Shown one piece after another: positions 43,238 through 52,056 of a DNA stretch of 64,000 bases. This DNA comes from Moorella sp. Hama-1. GTDB lineage: Bacteria; Bacillota; DSM-521; Neomoorellales; Neomoorellaceae. A program made the translations under genes and the position numbers. Where the stretch lies: assembly GCF_023734095.1 (NCBI RefSeq), contig NZ_AP024620.1, positions 2,104,501 through 2,168,500 on the forward strand. Direction: 5' to 3'. Position 1 is the first letter of the stretch; every line of letters begins with the position of its first letter. The notes under the pieces are model-generated. The model did no database searches. It saw nothing but the letters and a program-made list of their open reading frames with translations, and had not been told where the DNA came from.

Positions 43238-44045
43238 TGGCGTCACCTCCCAAAGCGGACCGGTAACCCAGCCCGGCGGAAATCTCCGCCGCCGTCCTGG
43301 TAAGATGCTCGATGGCCAGCTGCAGCCTTTCCCCTTCCATCCGGGCGGCCGGACCGGAGACGCTGATGGCCGCACAGACCTGGCCGTTGTGATCCCTTAG
43401 GGGCGCGGCCACGCAGCGCAGGCTCTCCATGATCTCTTCATTATCTACGGCATAACCTAGTTGCCGTATCCGGGTCAGCTCTGCTTCTAACCGGTTTAAA
43501 TCAGTAATGGTGTTTTTGGTATAACGGGTTAATCCTTTGGCGGCGACAATCTGCCGCACCCGGGCAGGATGCAGGTAAGCCAGGAGAACCTTACCTACGC
43601 CGGTGCAGTGGGCCGGCAGGCGCATACCTACCTGGGAGACAATCCGCAGGGACTGGTGGCTCTCCCGCTTATCAATATAGAGGACTTCGCCTTTATCCAG
43701 GATAACCAGGTGCACTGTTTCCCCCAGCTCATCCACCAGGCGTTGAATGTGGGGGGCGGCCACCCGGCGGACATCCCAGTTGTTGGCAACAGCATTGCCA
43801 ATTTCGAAAAGGTGTACACCCAGCCGGTAGCGACCGTCGAAGGCCGATTGCTCGATGTAACCGAAGTCCCGCAGGGTCGAGAGTAGCCCGTGCAGGGTGC
43901 TCTTAGGCAGATCCAACTCCCGGGCTATCTCCGCCAGGGACATCTCCCCCTGGCGGGCCGCCAGGAGATCCAGGATCATCAAAGCCTTGGCCAGGGAGCG
44001 GATCTGGGGCGAGTGGTTTTGCTTCTCCGGTTTTTTTACTGTCAT
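43227..44045 (-). CDS. IclR-family transcriptional regulator
   Basis: The 272-aa protein has an N-terminal winged HTH (LAKALMILDLLA..LAEIARELDLPKSTLHGLLSTLRDFGYIE) and a C-terminal IclR effector domain (GMRLPAHCTGVGKVLLAYL, YAVDNEEIMESLRCVAAPLRD). Members respond to aromatic or small organic acids, consistent with control of the downstream catabolic genes on the same strand. Two 17-bp palindromes lie upstream of its start. Confidence 0.93.
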   Translation of the reverse strand: MTVKKPEKQNHSPQIRSLAKALMILDLLAARQGEMSLAEIARELDLPKSTLHGLLSTLRDFGYIEQSAFDGRYRLGVHLFEIGNAVANNWDVRRVAAPHIQRLVDELGETVHLVILDKGEVLYIDKRESHQSLRIVSQVGMRLPAHCTGVGKVLLAYLHPARVRQIVAAKGLTRYTKNTITDLNRLEAELTRIRQLGYAVDNEEIMESLRCVAAPLRDHNGQVCAAISVSGPAARMEGERLQLAIEHLTRTAAEISAGLGYRSALGGDASGA

Positions 44046-44387
44046 TGGGAATGGCCTCCATTCGGCTATTTCGAATAGTGTTCGTTAATTCAAGTATACA
44101 ATATTTAATCCCGCAAAACCACCCTAATACGGCTGGCAATATTCGGCATAAACGAATGCCGTTCCCCTTTTACTTTACATGTTAAGAATTCGCTATTTTA
44201 TTTGGTATTCCTGCTGTACCGACCGTTTCTTTGTTCGGTATGGTCGTAAATTTAGCGGCTATAATGAACATGCAGATCCGGCTCCCAGGTAACGCCCCCT
44301 GGTCCCCCGCGCCCCTTCCTGGCATATCCTGGTGGTAGAAGGGAACAATAAATTAAACTGATTTATTTTTGCAGGAGGTATCCCGCC
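44046..44387. promoter_or_regulatory. Divergent control region with two 17-bp palindromes
   Basis: Two similar palindromes, ATTCGGCTATTTCGAAT (44060-44076) and ATTCGGCATAAACGAAT (44141-44157), share ATTCGGC(T/A)(A)..CGAAT and lie 81 bp apart, just upstream of the IclR gene. They are good candidates for its operator. The rest, up to the plus-strand protease gene, shows a possible TATAAT at about 44259-44264 without a clear -35. Confidence 0.55.
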
Positions 44388-45218
44388 GTGGATTTCCTGA
44401 ATATCATCTGGATTATTTTCTTTATCATGGCCTTCTTGCCCATGCTGCACCAGCGGCGTATCGAAGCGGCCCGCCTGCACCTCATTAAGACCTTTGAAAA
44501 AAAGCGAAACTCCCGCCTGGTCACCCTCATCCACCGCCAGGAAGCCCTGAGCCTCCTGGGCATCCCCTTGAGCAGGTATATTAATATAGAAGACTCGGAA
44601 CAGCTCCTGCGGGCCATCCGCTTGACCCCCGACGATATGCCCATTGACCTGGTTCTGCATACCCCCGGCGGCCTGGTCCTGGCGGCCGAGCAGATCGCCC
44701 ACGCCATCTTAAAGCACCCGGGCAAAGTAACCGTCTACGTGCCCCACTACGCCATGTCCGGGGGCACCCTCATCGCCCTGGCCGCCGATGAGATTATCAT
44801 GGACGAAAACGCCGTCCTGGGGCCGGTGGACCCCCAGCTGGGTGAGTACCCAGCCGCCTCGATTATCAAGGTTGTCGAGGAAAAGGATAAAAATAAAATC
44901 GATGACCGCACCCTCATCCTGGCGGATATCGCCCGCAAGGCCATGAGGCAAGTGCGGGAGAGCCTGATAGAGCTCCTGGCGGAAAAAATGGAGCGGCAGC
45001 AGGCCGAGGAACTGGCTACGACCCTGAGCGAGGGCCGCTGGACCCACGACTACCCCATTGGCGTCGAAGAATTAACCGCCATGGGTTTACCGGTTAAAAC
45101 CGGCCTGCCCCGGGAGATTTACCAGCTCATGGAACTCTACCCCCAGCCGGCCGGCCGCCGGCCGTCGGTCCAGTACGTGCCCCTGCCCTACAGCCGCCGG
45201 GAAGGGCAACGGGGTTAG
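44388..45218 (+). CDS. SDH-family Clp-fold serine protease
   Basis: The 276-aa protein has one N-terminal TM helix (IIWIIFFIMAFLPML) and a ClpP/crotonase-like protease domain (DLVLHTPGGLVLAAEQIAHA, YVPHYAMSGGTLIALAADEIIM with the nucleophile Ser in MSGG, then a GPVDPQLG block). It resembles membrane-anchored SppA relatives (SDH_protease). GCAGGAGG precedes the GTG start. A strong bidirectional terminator follows. Confidence 0.88.
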   Translation: MDFLNIIWIIFFIMAFLPMLHQRRIEAARLHLIKTFEKKRNSRLVTLIHRQEALSLLGIPLSRYINIEDSEQLLRAIRLTPDDMPIDLVLHTPGGLVLAAEQIAHAILKHPGKVTVYVPHYAMSGGTLIALAADEIIMDENAVLGPVDPQLGEYPAASIIKVVEEKDKNKIDDRTLILADIARKAMRQVRESLIELLAEKMERQQAEELATTLSEGRWTHDYPIGVEELTAMGLPVKTGLPREIYQLMELYPQPAGRRPSVQYVPLPYSRREGQRG

Positions 45219-45270
45219 TATTACTAGCAGGGAGCGACCAGTTACAGAGAAAACAACGAACAGATCGGTT

Positions 45271-45307
45271 AAAAAGTAACCCCCGTATCTCCGGGGGTTA
45301 CTTTTTA
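45271..45307. terminator. Bidirectional terminator
   Basis: Stem GTAACCCCC/GGGGGTTAC with A-tract before and TTTTT after, between convergent genes. Confidence 0.85.
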
Positions 45308-45326
45308 AATCTGCTGTTTTTGGCTG

Positions 45327-45671
45327 TTAAATCCGGTACTGGGGTATGCCGCCCATACCGGCCTGTCCCATATTGAAGCCACCCGCCATGCCACCCTGCA
45401 GCAGGCGCTGGTGCTCCTGCTGCATCCTTTGGGACAACTGGCTGATCTCCTGCTGGTTGGCCATATCGAGCTGGTACCAACCCCTGGTATGCATCACATC
45501 CCAGACTGCCTTCAGGCAGTTCTGTTCATCCTGGTAGACGGCCATAAAGTCCCGCCGCAGCTGGTCGTTGGCACTCTCGGTAATAGCGGTGTTGTAACAA
45601 CTGGTCAGGAGCTTCTCGCTGGCCAGGCAATCGCTGCAGATGGTTTTGTCATCGAATCCCTGAATAGGCAT
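45327..45671 (-). CDS. Spore coat protein (CotF-like)
   Basis: The 114-aa protein of the coat F type: CSDCLASEKLLTSCYNTAIT, SANDQLRRDFMAVYQDEQNC and WDVMHTRGWYQLDMA, an all-helical bundle, with a Gly/Met-rich tail. It probably belongs to the spore surface. It is cotranscribed with a shorter relative 12 bp upstream. Confidence 0.8.
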   Translation of the reverse strand: MPIQGFDDKTICSDCLASEKLLTSCYNTAITESANDQLRRDFMAVYQDEQNCLKAVWDVMHTRGWYQLDMANQQEISQLSQRMQQEHQRLLQGGMAGGFNMGQAGMGGIPQYRI

Positions 45672-45683
45672 GTACTTCCCTCC

Positions 45684-45881
45684 CTACATCATTTGCTGTC
45701 CGCCCAGGTGGCGAATCAAGGTGTTGTAATGGCGCTGGTGGGCCTGCTGCACCGAAGTAAGGACGTTCCGTAACTGGGGATCGGTGCACTGGGAAGCAAA
45801 GACCCCGAACTTCTGGATCATGAGCATCTCGTTGCTCAGGTTCTCCCGGAGCTGCATGAGCTCCGTCTGGGTCAAACTCAT
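45684..45881 (-). CDS. Small spore-coat-related protein
   Basis: The 65-aa protein MSLTQTELMQLRENLSNEML with CTDPQLRNVLTSVQQAHQRH is a helical relative of the CotF-type partner downstream; such pairs are common in Clostridia. AAGGAGG lies 7 nt before the ATG at 45881. Confidence 0.75.
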   Translation of the reverse strand: MSLTQTELMQLRENLSNEMLMIQKFGVFASQCTDPQLRNVLTSVQQAHQRHYNTLIRHLGGQQMM

Positions 45882-45969
45882 ACGGCATCCTCCTTTGTAA
45901 AAATCTATCAATCGCTTATCATTTTTCCCTGCTGCCCTTAATCTATGCACCTCGCGGAGCCCAAAGAAA

Positions 45970-46001
45970 GAAAAAAACCAGGCCGGGGCGAGGCCCCGGC
46001 C
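45970..46001 (-). terminator. Terminator of the selenocysteine glutaredoxin gene
   Basis: Stem GGCCGGGGC/GCCCCGGCC followed by TGGTTTTTTT on the minus strand. Confidence 0.8.
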
Positions 46002-46091
46002 GATACAAAAATTTTGGCACGCTACCGTTTCAGGATAGCTCCCAGGATAAATAAACGGTGGGTAGCAAAGGGTTGAAGGATGGTACGTCCC

Positions 46092-46325
46092 TTAGTGCAG
46101 GATCTTTTGCAGGCGCGTTTCATCAAAGCCAATCATCACCTGGCCGTTGGCTACCAGGGTGGGTACCGCCATCCGGCCTGTGCGCCGGTACATCTCTTCG
46201 CGAGCCTGTTCATCGGTGGTGATATCCTTTTCCTCGTAACCAACACCATGCTGGGAAAGATACTCTTTCACCGCAGCGCAGCTGGGTCACGTCGGCGTGG
46301 TATAAACAACGACGTTTTCCGGCAT
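46092..46325 (-). CDS. Selenocysteine-containing glutaredoxin-like protein
   Basis: Reading through one in-frame TGA (46289-46287, codon 13) gives a 77-aa glutaredoxin/NrdH-like protein: MPENVVVYTTPT-U-PSC, then AAVKEYLSQHGVGYEEKDI, RMAVPTLV and GFDETRLQKIL. The TGA replaces the first Cys of the CPxC active site; the rest of the fold, including cis-Pro in VPTLV, is intact to TAA at 46092. A SECIS-like hairpin follows the UGA by 23 nt. The ATG is 16 nt from AGGAGG, somewhat far. The alternative is a pseudogene with a nonsense mutation, less likely given the hairpin. Confidence 0.85.
46250..46286 (-). promoter_or_regulatory. SECIS-like element of the Sec glutaredoxin
   Basis: Downstream of UGA the RNA forms GAAAGA-GUA-UCUUUC (46269-46255), with an outer GCUG/CAGC helix (46277-46274 with 46253-46250). 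The loop starts with G and lies 23 nt after UGA. Confidence 0.75.
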
Positions 46326-46393
46326 AGTTAAAATTACTTGCACCTCCTGGTGACTTTTTAATTAGTCTGCCAGGAAGGGAAAACAATTATGCC

Positions 46394-47806
46394 TTACCTG
46401 CGTTTCAACAGGGCACCCAGGGCGGTCCGGGTGCTGCTCAGGGTTACCCCCAGGAAGCCGTGGCCGCGGATAACGCTCTCCAGGGCTTTTAATAAGTAAT
46501 CAATCTCCTCCTCGCTGACAATCAGGGGCGGTTCCAGGCGGATGACGTTAGGATTGTTCAGGGTATAGGCGGTTATTATCTGGTGTTTATTTAAAAGCTC
46601 ACCGGCCACCAGGGAGCCAAAGTACTCGCCTGCCAGTTCGTTGACCTTGCCCCGGGTAAGTTTGTCCAACAGGCCACCCACCGGCTGGTTGAACTCCAGG
46701 CCGATAATCAGGCCGCGGCCACGCACGTCTTTTATTAGATCATATTTTTCCTTTAGCTGCCGCAGCCGCTCCAGGAAATACTCGCCCCGGGCCGCCGCCC
46801 GGCCGGCCAGGTCCTGGTCGAGGATGGCCTGCAGGGCCGCCAGGCCGGCAGCCGCCGCCAGGCTGTTGCCGCCGAAGGTAGAGGTGTGGAGCAGGGCTTT
46901 ATCCATACCGCCATAGGCCCTGTCCCAGACGGCGGCCCGGGCGATGTAAGCACCGATGGGCATGACGCCGCCGCCCAGGGACTTGGCCAGGCACATAATA
47001 TCCGGGACCACCCCTTCATGTTCGCAGGCAAAGAGATAACCCGTGCGGCCGAAGCCCGTCTGGATCTCATCAAAAAGCAGCAGGCTGCCGTAGCGGTCGC
47101 AGAGTTCCCGCGCCCCTTTGAGATAACCGTCATGGGGGACAATTACCCCACCCTCACCCTGGATGGGCTCGACGATAAAGGCGGCCGCGTCCTGGCGCGC
47201 GAGTTTGGCCTCCAGGGCCTCCAGGTCGTCAAAGGGGACGGCCTCACAGCCGGGCAGCAAGGGCCTGAAGGGACGCTGATACTTCTCACGCCCGGTGACG
47301 GACAGGGAACCAAAACTCTTGCCATGAAAGGAATTATGGCAGTAAATTATCTTCTCCCGGCCGGTGGCCGCCCGGGCGAGCTTCAGGGCGCCTTCTACCG
47401 TCTCGGTACCGCTGTTGCTGAAAAAAACCCGCTCCAGGTCGCCAGGGGTAATCATGGCCAGGTTATGGGCCAGGGCCGCCGCCAGGGGATTCAAGGAGGC
47501 CTGGAGCAAATTGGGCCGGCCCATGGCCTCTTTAACTGCCGCCAGGACCGCCGGCGGGTTATGGCCCAAATTCAGGGCGCCGTAGCCGCCCAGGAAATCC
47601 AGGTAACGCTTACCATCGCGATCCCAGACTGCCATCCCCTCGGCCCGGACATAGGCCTTGTCAAAATCCAGCAGGCCCAGCATGCCGGCCAGGCCGGGGT
47701 TGATATAATGGTGGTAAAGATCTCGCGTTTCCTGGCGGCTGAATTTCATGGCCGCCTCCAGCTCGATTAGATTCTTGGCTGTCAATCCTCCCACTTGCCT
47801 TTCCAT
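46394..47806 (-). CDS. Class III aminotransferase (putrescine aminotransferase-like)
   Basis: The 470-aa PLP enzyme has FFSNSGTETVEGALKLARAATG, HNSFHGKSFGSLSVTG, IVEPIQGEGGVIVPHDGYL, LLFDEIQTGFGRTG and the PLP lysine in CLAKSLGGGVMPIGA, with HTSTFGGNSLAAAAGLAAL downstream. The pattern fits putrescine/diamine or 4-aminobutyrate aminotransferases. The start is uncertain: ATG at 47806 lacks a ribosome-binding site, and the ATG of MKFSRQE about 30 codons later has GGAGG five bases upstream. Confidence 0.88.
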   Translation of the reverse strand: MERQVGGLTAKNLIELEAAMKFSRQETRDLYHHYINPGLAGMLGLLDFDKAYVRAEGMAVWDRDGKRYLDFLGGYGALNLGHNPPAVLAAVKEAMGRPNLLQASLNPLAAALAHNLAMITPGDLERVFFSNSGTETVEGALKLARAATGREKIIYCHNSFHGKSFGSLSVTGREKYQRPFRPLLPGCEAVPFDDLEALEAKLARQDAAAFIVEPIQGEGGVIVPHDGYLKGARELCDRYGSLLLFDEIQTGFGRTGYLFACEHEGVVPDIMCLAKSLGGGVMPIGAYIARAAVWDRAYGGMDKALLHTSTFGGNSLAAAAGLAALQAILDQDLAGRAAARGEYFLERLRQLKEKYDLIKDVRGRGLIIGLEFNQPVGGLLDKLTRGKVNELAGEYFGSLVAGELLNKHQIITAYTLNNPNVIRLEPPLIVSEEEIDYLLKALESVIRGHGFLGVTLSSTRTALGALLKRR

Positions 47807-47979
47807 TGAATGTAGGGGAAGCGCCCGCTCATGTCCCTCATGGGTATCAGCCGGTGACCGGGGCGGCGTAAAAAAATAAATGACCCTAAAGGGCCTTCCC
47901 TTTAAGGCCATTTTACCATTCCTACCCTGGCCTGTTCAATGGGTCCTGGGGGATGCGGCCGGGGCAGCCCGGCTCCGGG

Positions 47980-49368
47980 TCAATGAGCCCGGCAGCCCTC
48001 ACCTGCAGTCGCCGCCTCGGCACCAACCGGCCCCTGTTGTTGCCAGATCTGGTCGGCGACTTCTCCCCACTCCCGGGCGTAGGGGGCCAGCTTGGCGGCG
48101 AACTCCGCTGCCGTCTCGTCGGTGTGGACCTGGGTCGCCCGGGCGCCGGACTCGGCCACCATCTCCCGCAGCATCTCCGGGTTATCAATCAGGGGACAGG
48201 GCCGGCGCAGGTTGGTGTTAAAGGGTTGGCGCGCCTGGTAAGCGCGAAAGAGGGGATTCTGCAGGGCTTCCACCAGGCTGACATCCTTGATATTGCAGGT
48301 GCTGTAGTGGACAAAGGCGCAGGGCTCTACCTCCCCGGCGGCGTTGATGTGGAAGTAACGCCGGCCGCCGGCGATACAGCCGTTGCTGGCCTCGCCGTCG
48401 TTCCAGAAGTCCACCAGGAAGATGGGTTTGGTCTGACGGAAATACTGGATGCGGTCAAACATCCAGGCCCGCTGCTCCGGGGTGGCCATCATCTCCAGAT
48501 CTACGTCTTTGCCGATAGGGATATAGGTAAAATACCAGCCAAAGGCCACGCCTTTATCTACCAGCATATCAAGAAACTCGTCACTGCCCAGTTCGGCGGT
48601 GTTATTACGGCTGTAGGTAACCGATACGCCGTAAACAACCCCCGCCGCCCGCATGAGGTCCATGGCCTGCATCACCCGGGCAAAAACGCCTTTACCCCGG
48701 CGGGCATCGGTCTTTTCCTCGAAACCCTCCAGGCTGAGGGCGACAGTAATGTTGCCCAGGCGGACCATATCATCTACAAAGGCCCGGTCAATCAAAGTAC
48801 CGTTGGTAAAGAGGTGGAAAACCTGGTCGGGGTGCTTCTCCGCCAGGCGGACAATGTCCCGCCGCCTTACCAGGGGTTCCCCGCCGGAAAGGACGATAAA
48901 GTTAATGCCCAGCTTTTCTCCCTCAGTAATCACCCGGTCCATGGTCGCCAGATCCAGCTCCTGGGTGCGCTGGTAATCGCCGGCCCAACAGCCCAAGCAG
49001 CGCAGGTTACACCTTTCCGTCGGGTCCATGAGGATGGCCCAGGGCACCGCGACTCCCAGTTTGGCCGACCATTCCTTTTGCCGGGGCACACCAACAAAAG
49101 TGGAATTGATAAAAAAGTCCATGGCCAGGCGCTGGCGGATATTGGGATGGGTGGTGGTCAGCAGCCGCCGGGCAAACTGGTACCAGTTGCTTTCCTTATT
49201 CTTCAGTACTTTTTTAACGTTAGCCACCATCTCCCGATGGTAGGGATCCCTTGCCAGCTTTTCGGCCAGGTTAACCAGGCGCGGAATATTCTTTTCGGGG
49301 TTATGGAGAATCAACTTTACCCCCTGCTCCAGCACCTTTTCGCCAACATAGGTTGCCGCCAGGTTCAC
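47980..49368 (-). CDS. Radical SAM protein with C-terminal SPASM-like region
   Basis: The 462-aa protein has the CxxxCxxC motif CNLRCLGC, then LSGGEPLVRR, the THNG-like LFTNGTLID, and a C-terminal region with GCIAGG..INAAGEVEPCAFVHYSTC, suggesting an auxiliary cluster. About 130 N-terminal residues precede the SAM domain. The family is seen in Clostridia but the product is unknown. I chose GTG at 49368, which has AGGAGG 8 nt upstream. Confidence 0.8.
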   Translation of the reverse strand: MNLAATYVGEKVLEQGVKLILHNPEKNIPRLVNLAEKLARDPYHREMVANVKKVLKNKESNWYQFARRLLTTTHPNIRQRLAMDFFINSTFVGVPRQKEWSAKLGVAVPWAILMDPTERCNLRCLGCWAGDYQRTQELDLATMDRVITEGEKLGINFIVLSGGEPLVRRRDIVRLAEKHPDQVFHLFTNGTLIDRAFVDDMVRLGNITVALSLEGFEEKTDARRGKGVFARVMQAMDLMRAAGVVYGVSVTYSRNNTAELGSDEFLDMLVDKGVAFGWYFTYIPIGKDVDLEMMATPEQRAWMFDRIQYFRQTKPIFLVDFWNDGEASNGCIAGGRRYFHINAAGEVEPCAFVHYSTCNIKDVSLVEALQNPLFRAYQARQPFNTNLRRPCPLIDNPEMLREMVAESGARATQVHTDETAAEFAAKLAPYAREWGEVADQIWQQQGPVGAEAATAGEGCRAH

Positions 49369-49605
49369 GATCAAAACCTCCTTTACCCCAGGAATAAAAC
49401 ACAAAAGGTTGGCACCAACGTTTTTAACGTTAGCTACCACCCCCCCGAAATACCCAAAAGACCAATTTTTGTTTTTATTATATGCCTGCAACTAAATTTG
49501 GTCAAGACCTCCCTAAAGGGTAAAAATTGTTCCTTATTATTACCTCCAACCAGGGTAAAACTAAGAAACGCACAGGGACCAAAACTGCAAAGGAGGCTGC
49601 ATCCC

Positions 49606-49839
49606 ATGACCATTGGTACCCAGATGCACCAGACCCTCACCAGCCTGGAAGGCGCCGTAGCCGACCTGAAGTCCTATGCCCTGCAAACCGAGGACAAAAC
49701 CGCCAAGAAGCAGTTCACCGACTACGCCAACCAGCTCGATAGTATCACCCAGGGCTTAAAGGGCCGGGTCAACTACCTGGAAAGCCAGGAACCCCAGTAC
49801 AAGGTCTTCCAGCAGGCGCAGCAATCCCAGCAGCAGTAG
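49606..49839 (+). CDS. DUF1657 small protein
   Basis: The 77-aa helical protein MTIGTQMHQTLTSLEGAVAD with KSYALQTEDKTAKKQFTDYA and a Gln-rich end is of the DUF1657 type. This family occurs in spore formers, often expressed late in sporulation, and its function is unknown. AAAGGAGG precedes the ATG and a strong terminator follows. Confidence 0.8.
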   Translation: MTIGTQMHQTLTSLEGAVADLKSYALQTEDKTAKKQFTDYANQLDSITQGLKGRVNYLESQEPQYKVFQQAQQSQQQ

Positions 49840-49853
49840 CGTCCCTTTGAGCA

Positions 49854-49880
49854 TAGCCCCCGCCGGTGCGGGGGCTTTTA
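49854..49880 (+). terminator. Terminator after the DUF1657 gene
   Basis: Stem GCCCCCGC/GCGGGGGC followed by TTTTA. Confidence 0.85.
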
Positions 49881-50002
49881 GTAGCTTTAAACGTTGGTTA
49901 CGGATAATCTACTGGATACAGGTACTCTCGGTAAAACATATGCCGGAATGGAAAGGGTTAGAAGTAACCGGCCGGTTACACCAGGCAATCTCCCTTATTT
50001 TG

Positions 50003-51286
50003 TTATTTTGCCGCCAGGGCCGGCAGCCAGTAGTCCGCGATGATGCTCTGGCCGTAGGTTGTACCGGGAACCGCCCAGCGGGCGTTGAGCCCCTGCCAGG
50101 TAGGGGCGGAGCCGCGCTGCACCAGGTTGAAGCGCGGGTCATAGAGTTTTTTGCCCGGGGGTAAGGGCTTATTAGTGGCGTAGGCGTAAAGGTGCTGGAT
50201 GTGGGCTTCGACACCCACCTCCGGGGAGGCGAAGATGGCGCCATGAACGCCTGGGGCGAACCGGACTTTAGTGGGGTCGGCGCCATTCAAGGGCTCCTGG
50301 CCGGTGTTGGGGCTGCCGGTGGCCCCGAGGCCGCAGTAGTTATTCTGGTCGGGCTGGACGCTACCGGTGAACTGCCAATAGAAGGTCTCCTTGGCTGCCT
50401 GGGCAAAGGCGATGTCGCCCCGGATGCCGTATTCAGTGCCGATACGGATGTAGAGATCCGCCAGATCGGGGATGGGGAGCAGGTTCCGGTTGTACTGTTG
50501 CCGCAGCTTGGCCTGCAGGCGCGGCTTCTCCCCTTCAATCCAGGCCCGCAGCTGGGCGGCGCTGGCCACTGCCGGCCCCTGGATGGTGAGGTCGGCCATA
50601 TTTAATGCCGTACCGTCGGGTAGCTTGACCTGCTGGTCGTACTTGCTCAGGTCCTGAGCATAAGAACGAAACTGCTGCAGTTGCTCCTGACTCCAGGTTG
50701 ATGTATCCTTTTGGAGAAGTTCAGCGGAGTTGATTACCTTCCCGTCCAGCAACTTCAGGTTGGTCCGGTACCCGGCCAGCTCTACCAGGAGTTTGTAGGT
50801 GGCGGATTTAATATCTACCGTATTGCTGGCGCCCAGCCAGTTGACCTCGCAGCCCAGGGCTTCACCCACTGCCCGCAGGGGGACCACCGTACGTCCCGCA
50901 GGGGTTATGTAAGGCTGGCCATAACCGGCCGGGATTTTTAAAACTTGGCCGTCGATAACAATCTGCACTGCCGCCGGTACCAGGCCTGGATTACCCGGGG
51001 GTGTCACCGCCGTTGAGTCAGGGGTGGTGATAACGACCCGGTTAGCCTCCGGCTGCCAGTCTACCCGGGCGCCCAGTTTTTCGCTGATAATCCGCAAGGG
51101 AACGTAGGTCCGGTCTCCCTTTATAAAGGCCCCCTGGTCCCCCGCCGGTATAACCAGGGGCTTATTGTCCAGCACCAGCTTCACGGCTTCCCCGGCGGCC
51201 GCCGGCACCGGCATGGCTAACAGGGGACTGACACATAAAAGCAAGGTGGCGATCTTCTTCCCGACACAGCGATTAATGGCAGGCAC
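50003..51286 (-). CDS. Secreted glucosaminidase with copper-amine-oxidase-N repeats
   Basis: The 427-aa protein has a signal peptide (residues 1-31, ending PAAAG) and two stalk repeats of the copper amine oxidase N-terminal type (KGDRTYVPLRIISEKLGARVDW and AGRTVVPLRAVGEALGCEVNWL). A linker leads to a glucosaminidase domain (about 270-427: YGIRGDIAFAQAAKETFYW with catalytic Glu, NNYCGLGATG, GVEAHIQHLYAYA). It should cut peptidoglycan glycan strands, perhaps in growth or sporulation. Confidence 0.85.
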   Translation of the reverse strand: MPAINRCVGKKIATLLLCVSPLLAMPVPAAAGEAVKLVLDNKPLVIPAGDQGAFIKGDRTYVPLRIISEKLGARVDWQPEANRVVITTPDSTAVTPPGNPGLVPAAVQIVIDGQVLKIPAGYGQPYITPAGRTVVPLRAVGEALGCEVNWLGASNTVDIKSATYKLLVELAGYRTNLKLLDGKVINSAELLQKDTSTWSQEQLQQFRSYAQDLSKYDQQVKLPDGTALNMADLTIQGPAVASAAQLRAWIEGEKPRLQAKLRQQYNRNLLPIPDLADLYIRIGTEYGIRGDIAFAQAAKETFYWQFTGSVQPDQNNYCGLGATGSPNTGQEPLNGADPTKVRFAPGVHGAIFASPEVGVEAHIQHLYAYATNKPLPPGKKLYDPRFNLVQRGSAPTWQGLNARWAVPGTTYGQSIIADYWLPALAAK

Positions 51287-51374
51287 ACCCTTTCCTGAAG
51301 GTTGTTATGATTAAGTAGCTATTCGCCACTCAACCTAGATTTTCCTGCCCGCCGGGTTAAGGCCCGTCAAAGTA

Positions 51375-51408
51375 AAAACAAAAACCCCGGTAGTCAAACT
51401 ACCAGGGT
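51375..51408 (-). terminator. Terminator after the ferritin gene
   Basis: Stem ACCCTGGTAG/CTACCGGGGT followed by TTTTGTTTTT on the minus strand. Confidence 0.8.
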
Positions 51409-51422
51409 TGGTATAACCGCCA

Positions 51423-51956
51423 CTATTGATTTTTAGGCCCGGCGCCCGGCAGTCCTGCCGGCGGCGTGTAAACCCTTTGAGCCAGCTCACTATCCAGCAT
51501 CAACAAGCCCATACCGTCATTACCAATGAGGTCCAGCTTATGCAGGATCTTGACCAGGGTCTCCTCTTCCTCGGCCTGCTCGGTGATATACCATTGCAGG
51601 AAGGTACTGGTGGTATGATCCCGGACCGCCACGGCAGCCTCATAGAGTTCGTAAAAGGCGGCGGTCACTGTTCTTTCATGGGCCAGGGCGGCTTTAAATA
51701 CCGCCGCCGGATCCTGGTAAGCGGCCTCCGGTTGCGGGATCGCCCCCAGGGTGACCTGGCCGCCGATTTTATGGACATAATTAAATAGATTCACGCCATG
51801 ATCCAGCTCCTCCTGGAACTGGACATGAAAGAAATGGGCCATGCCGTCCAGGTTTTTGTTGGCTAGATATGCCTCCATGGCCAGGTACAGGTAGGCGGAA
51901 TAGAATTCCCTGGTTATCTGTTCATTTAATTGGGCCAGCAACTTGGCATCAGCCAT
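51423..51956 (-). CDS. ftn: Non-heme ferritin
   Basis: The 177-aa ferritin has the four-helix di-iron site: Glu in NEQITREFYSAYLYLAMEAY, the EELDHG pair in FQEELDHGVNLFNYVH, AHERTVTAAFYELYEAA and QWYITEQAEEEETL. It stores iron and limits Fenton chemistry, in keeping with the surrounding redox genes. Confidence 0.93.
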   Translation of the reverse strand: MADAKLLAQLNEQITREFYSAYLYLAMEAYLANKNLDGMAHFFHVQFQEELDHGVNLFNYVHKIGGQVTLGAIPQPEAAYQDPAAVFKAALAHERTVTAAFYELYEAAVAVRDHTTSTFLQWYITEQAEEEETLVKILHKLDLIGNDGMGLLMLDSELAQRVYTPPAGLPGAGPKNQ

Positions 51957-52056
51957 ACTAACAGATCCTTTCTTGATTGCCTTGTTTTAAGATGCCGCCC
52001 GGCGGCGGATGTCCTGTTTATTATGCGCGGGCAAGTTATAGCTATACTTGCCGGCA

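Noticed and set aside
46092-46325. Nonsense-mutated glutaredoxin pseudogene
   Set aside because: The rest of the frame is undamaged, UGA sits exactly on the catalytic Cys, and a SECIS-like hairpin matching a second gene follows; readthrough as selenocysteine is more likely.
47953-49839. 628-codon plus-strand frame across the radical SAM gene
   Set aside because: Antisense of the radical SAM gene; only its last 77 codons (DUF1657 protein, own ribosome-binding site) are real.
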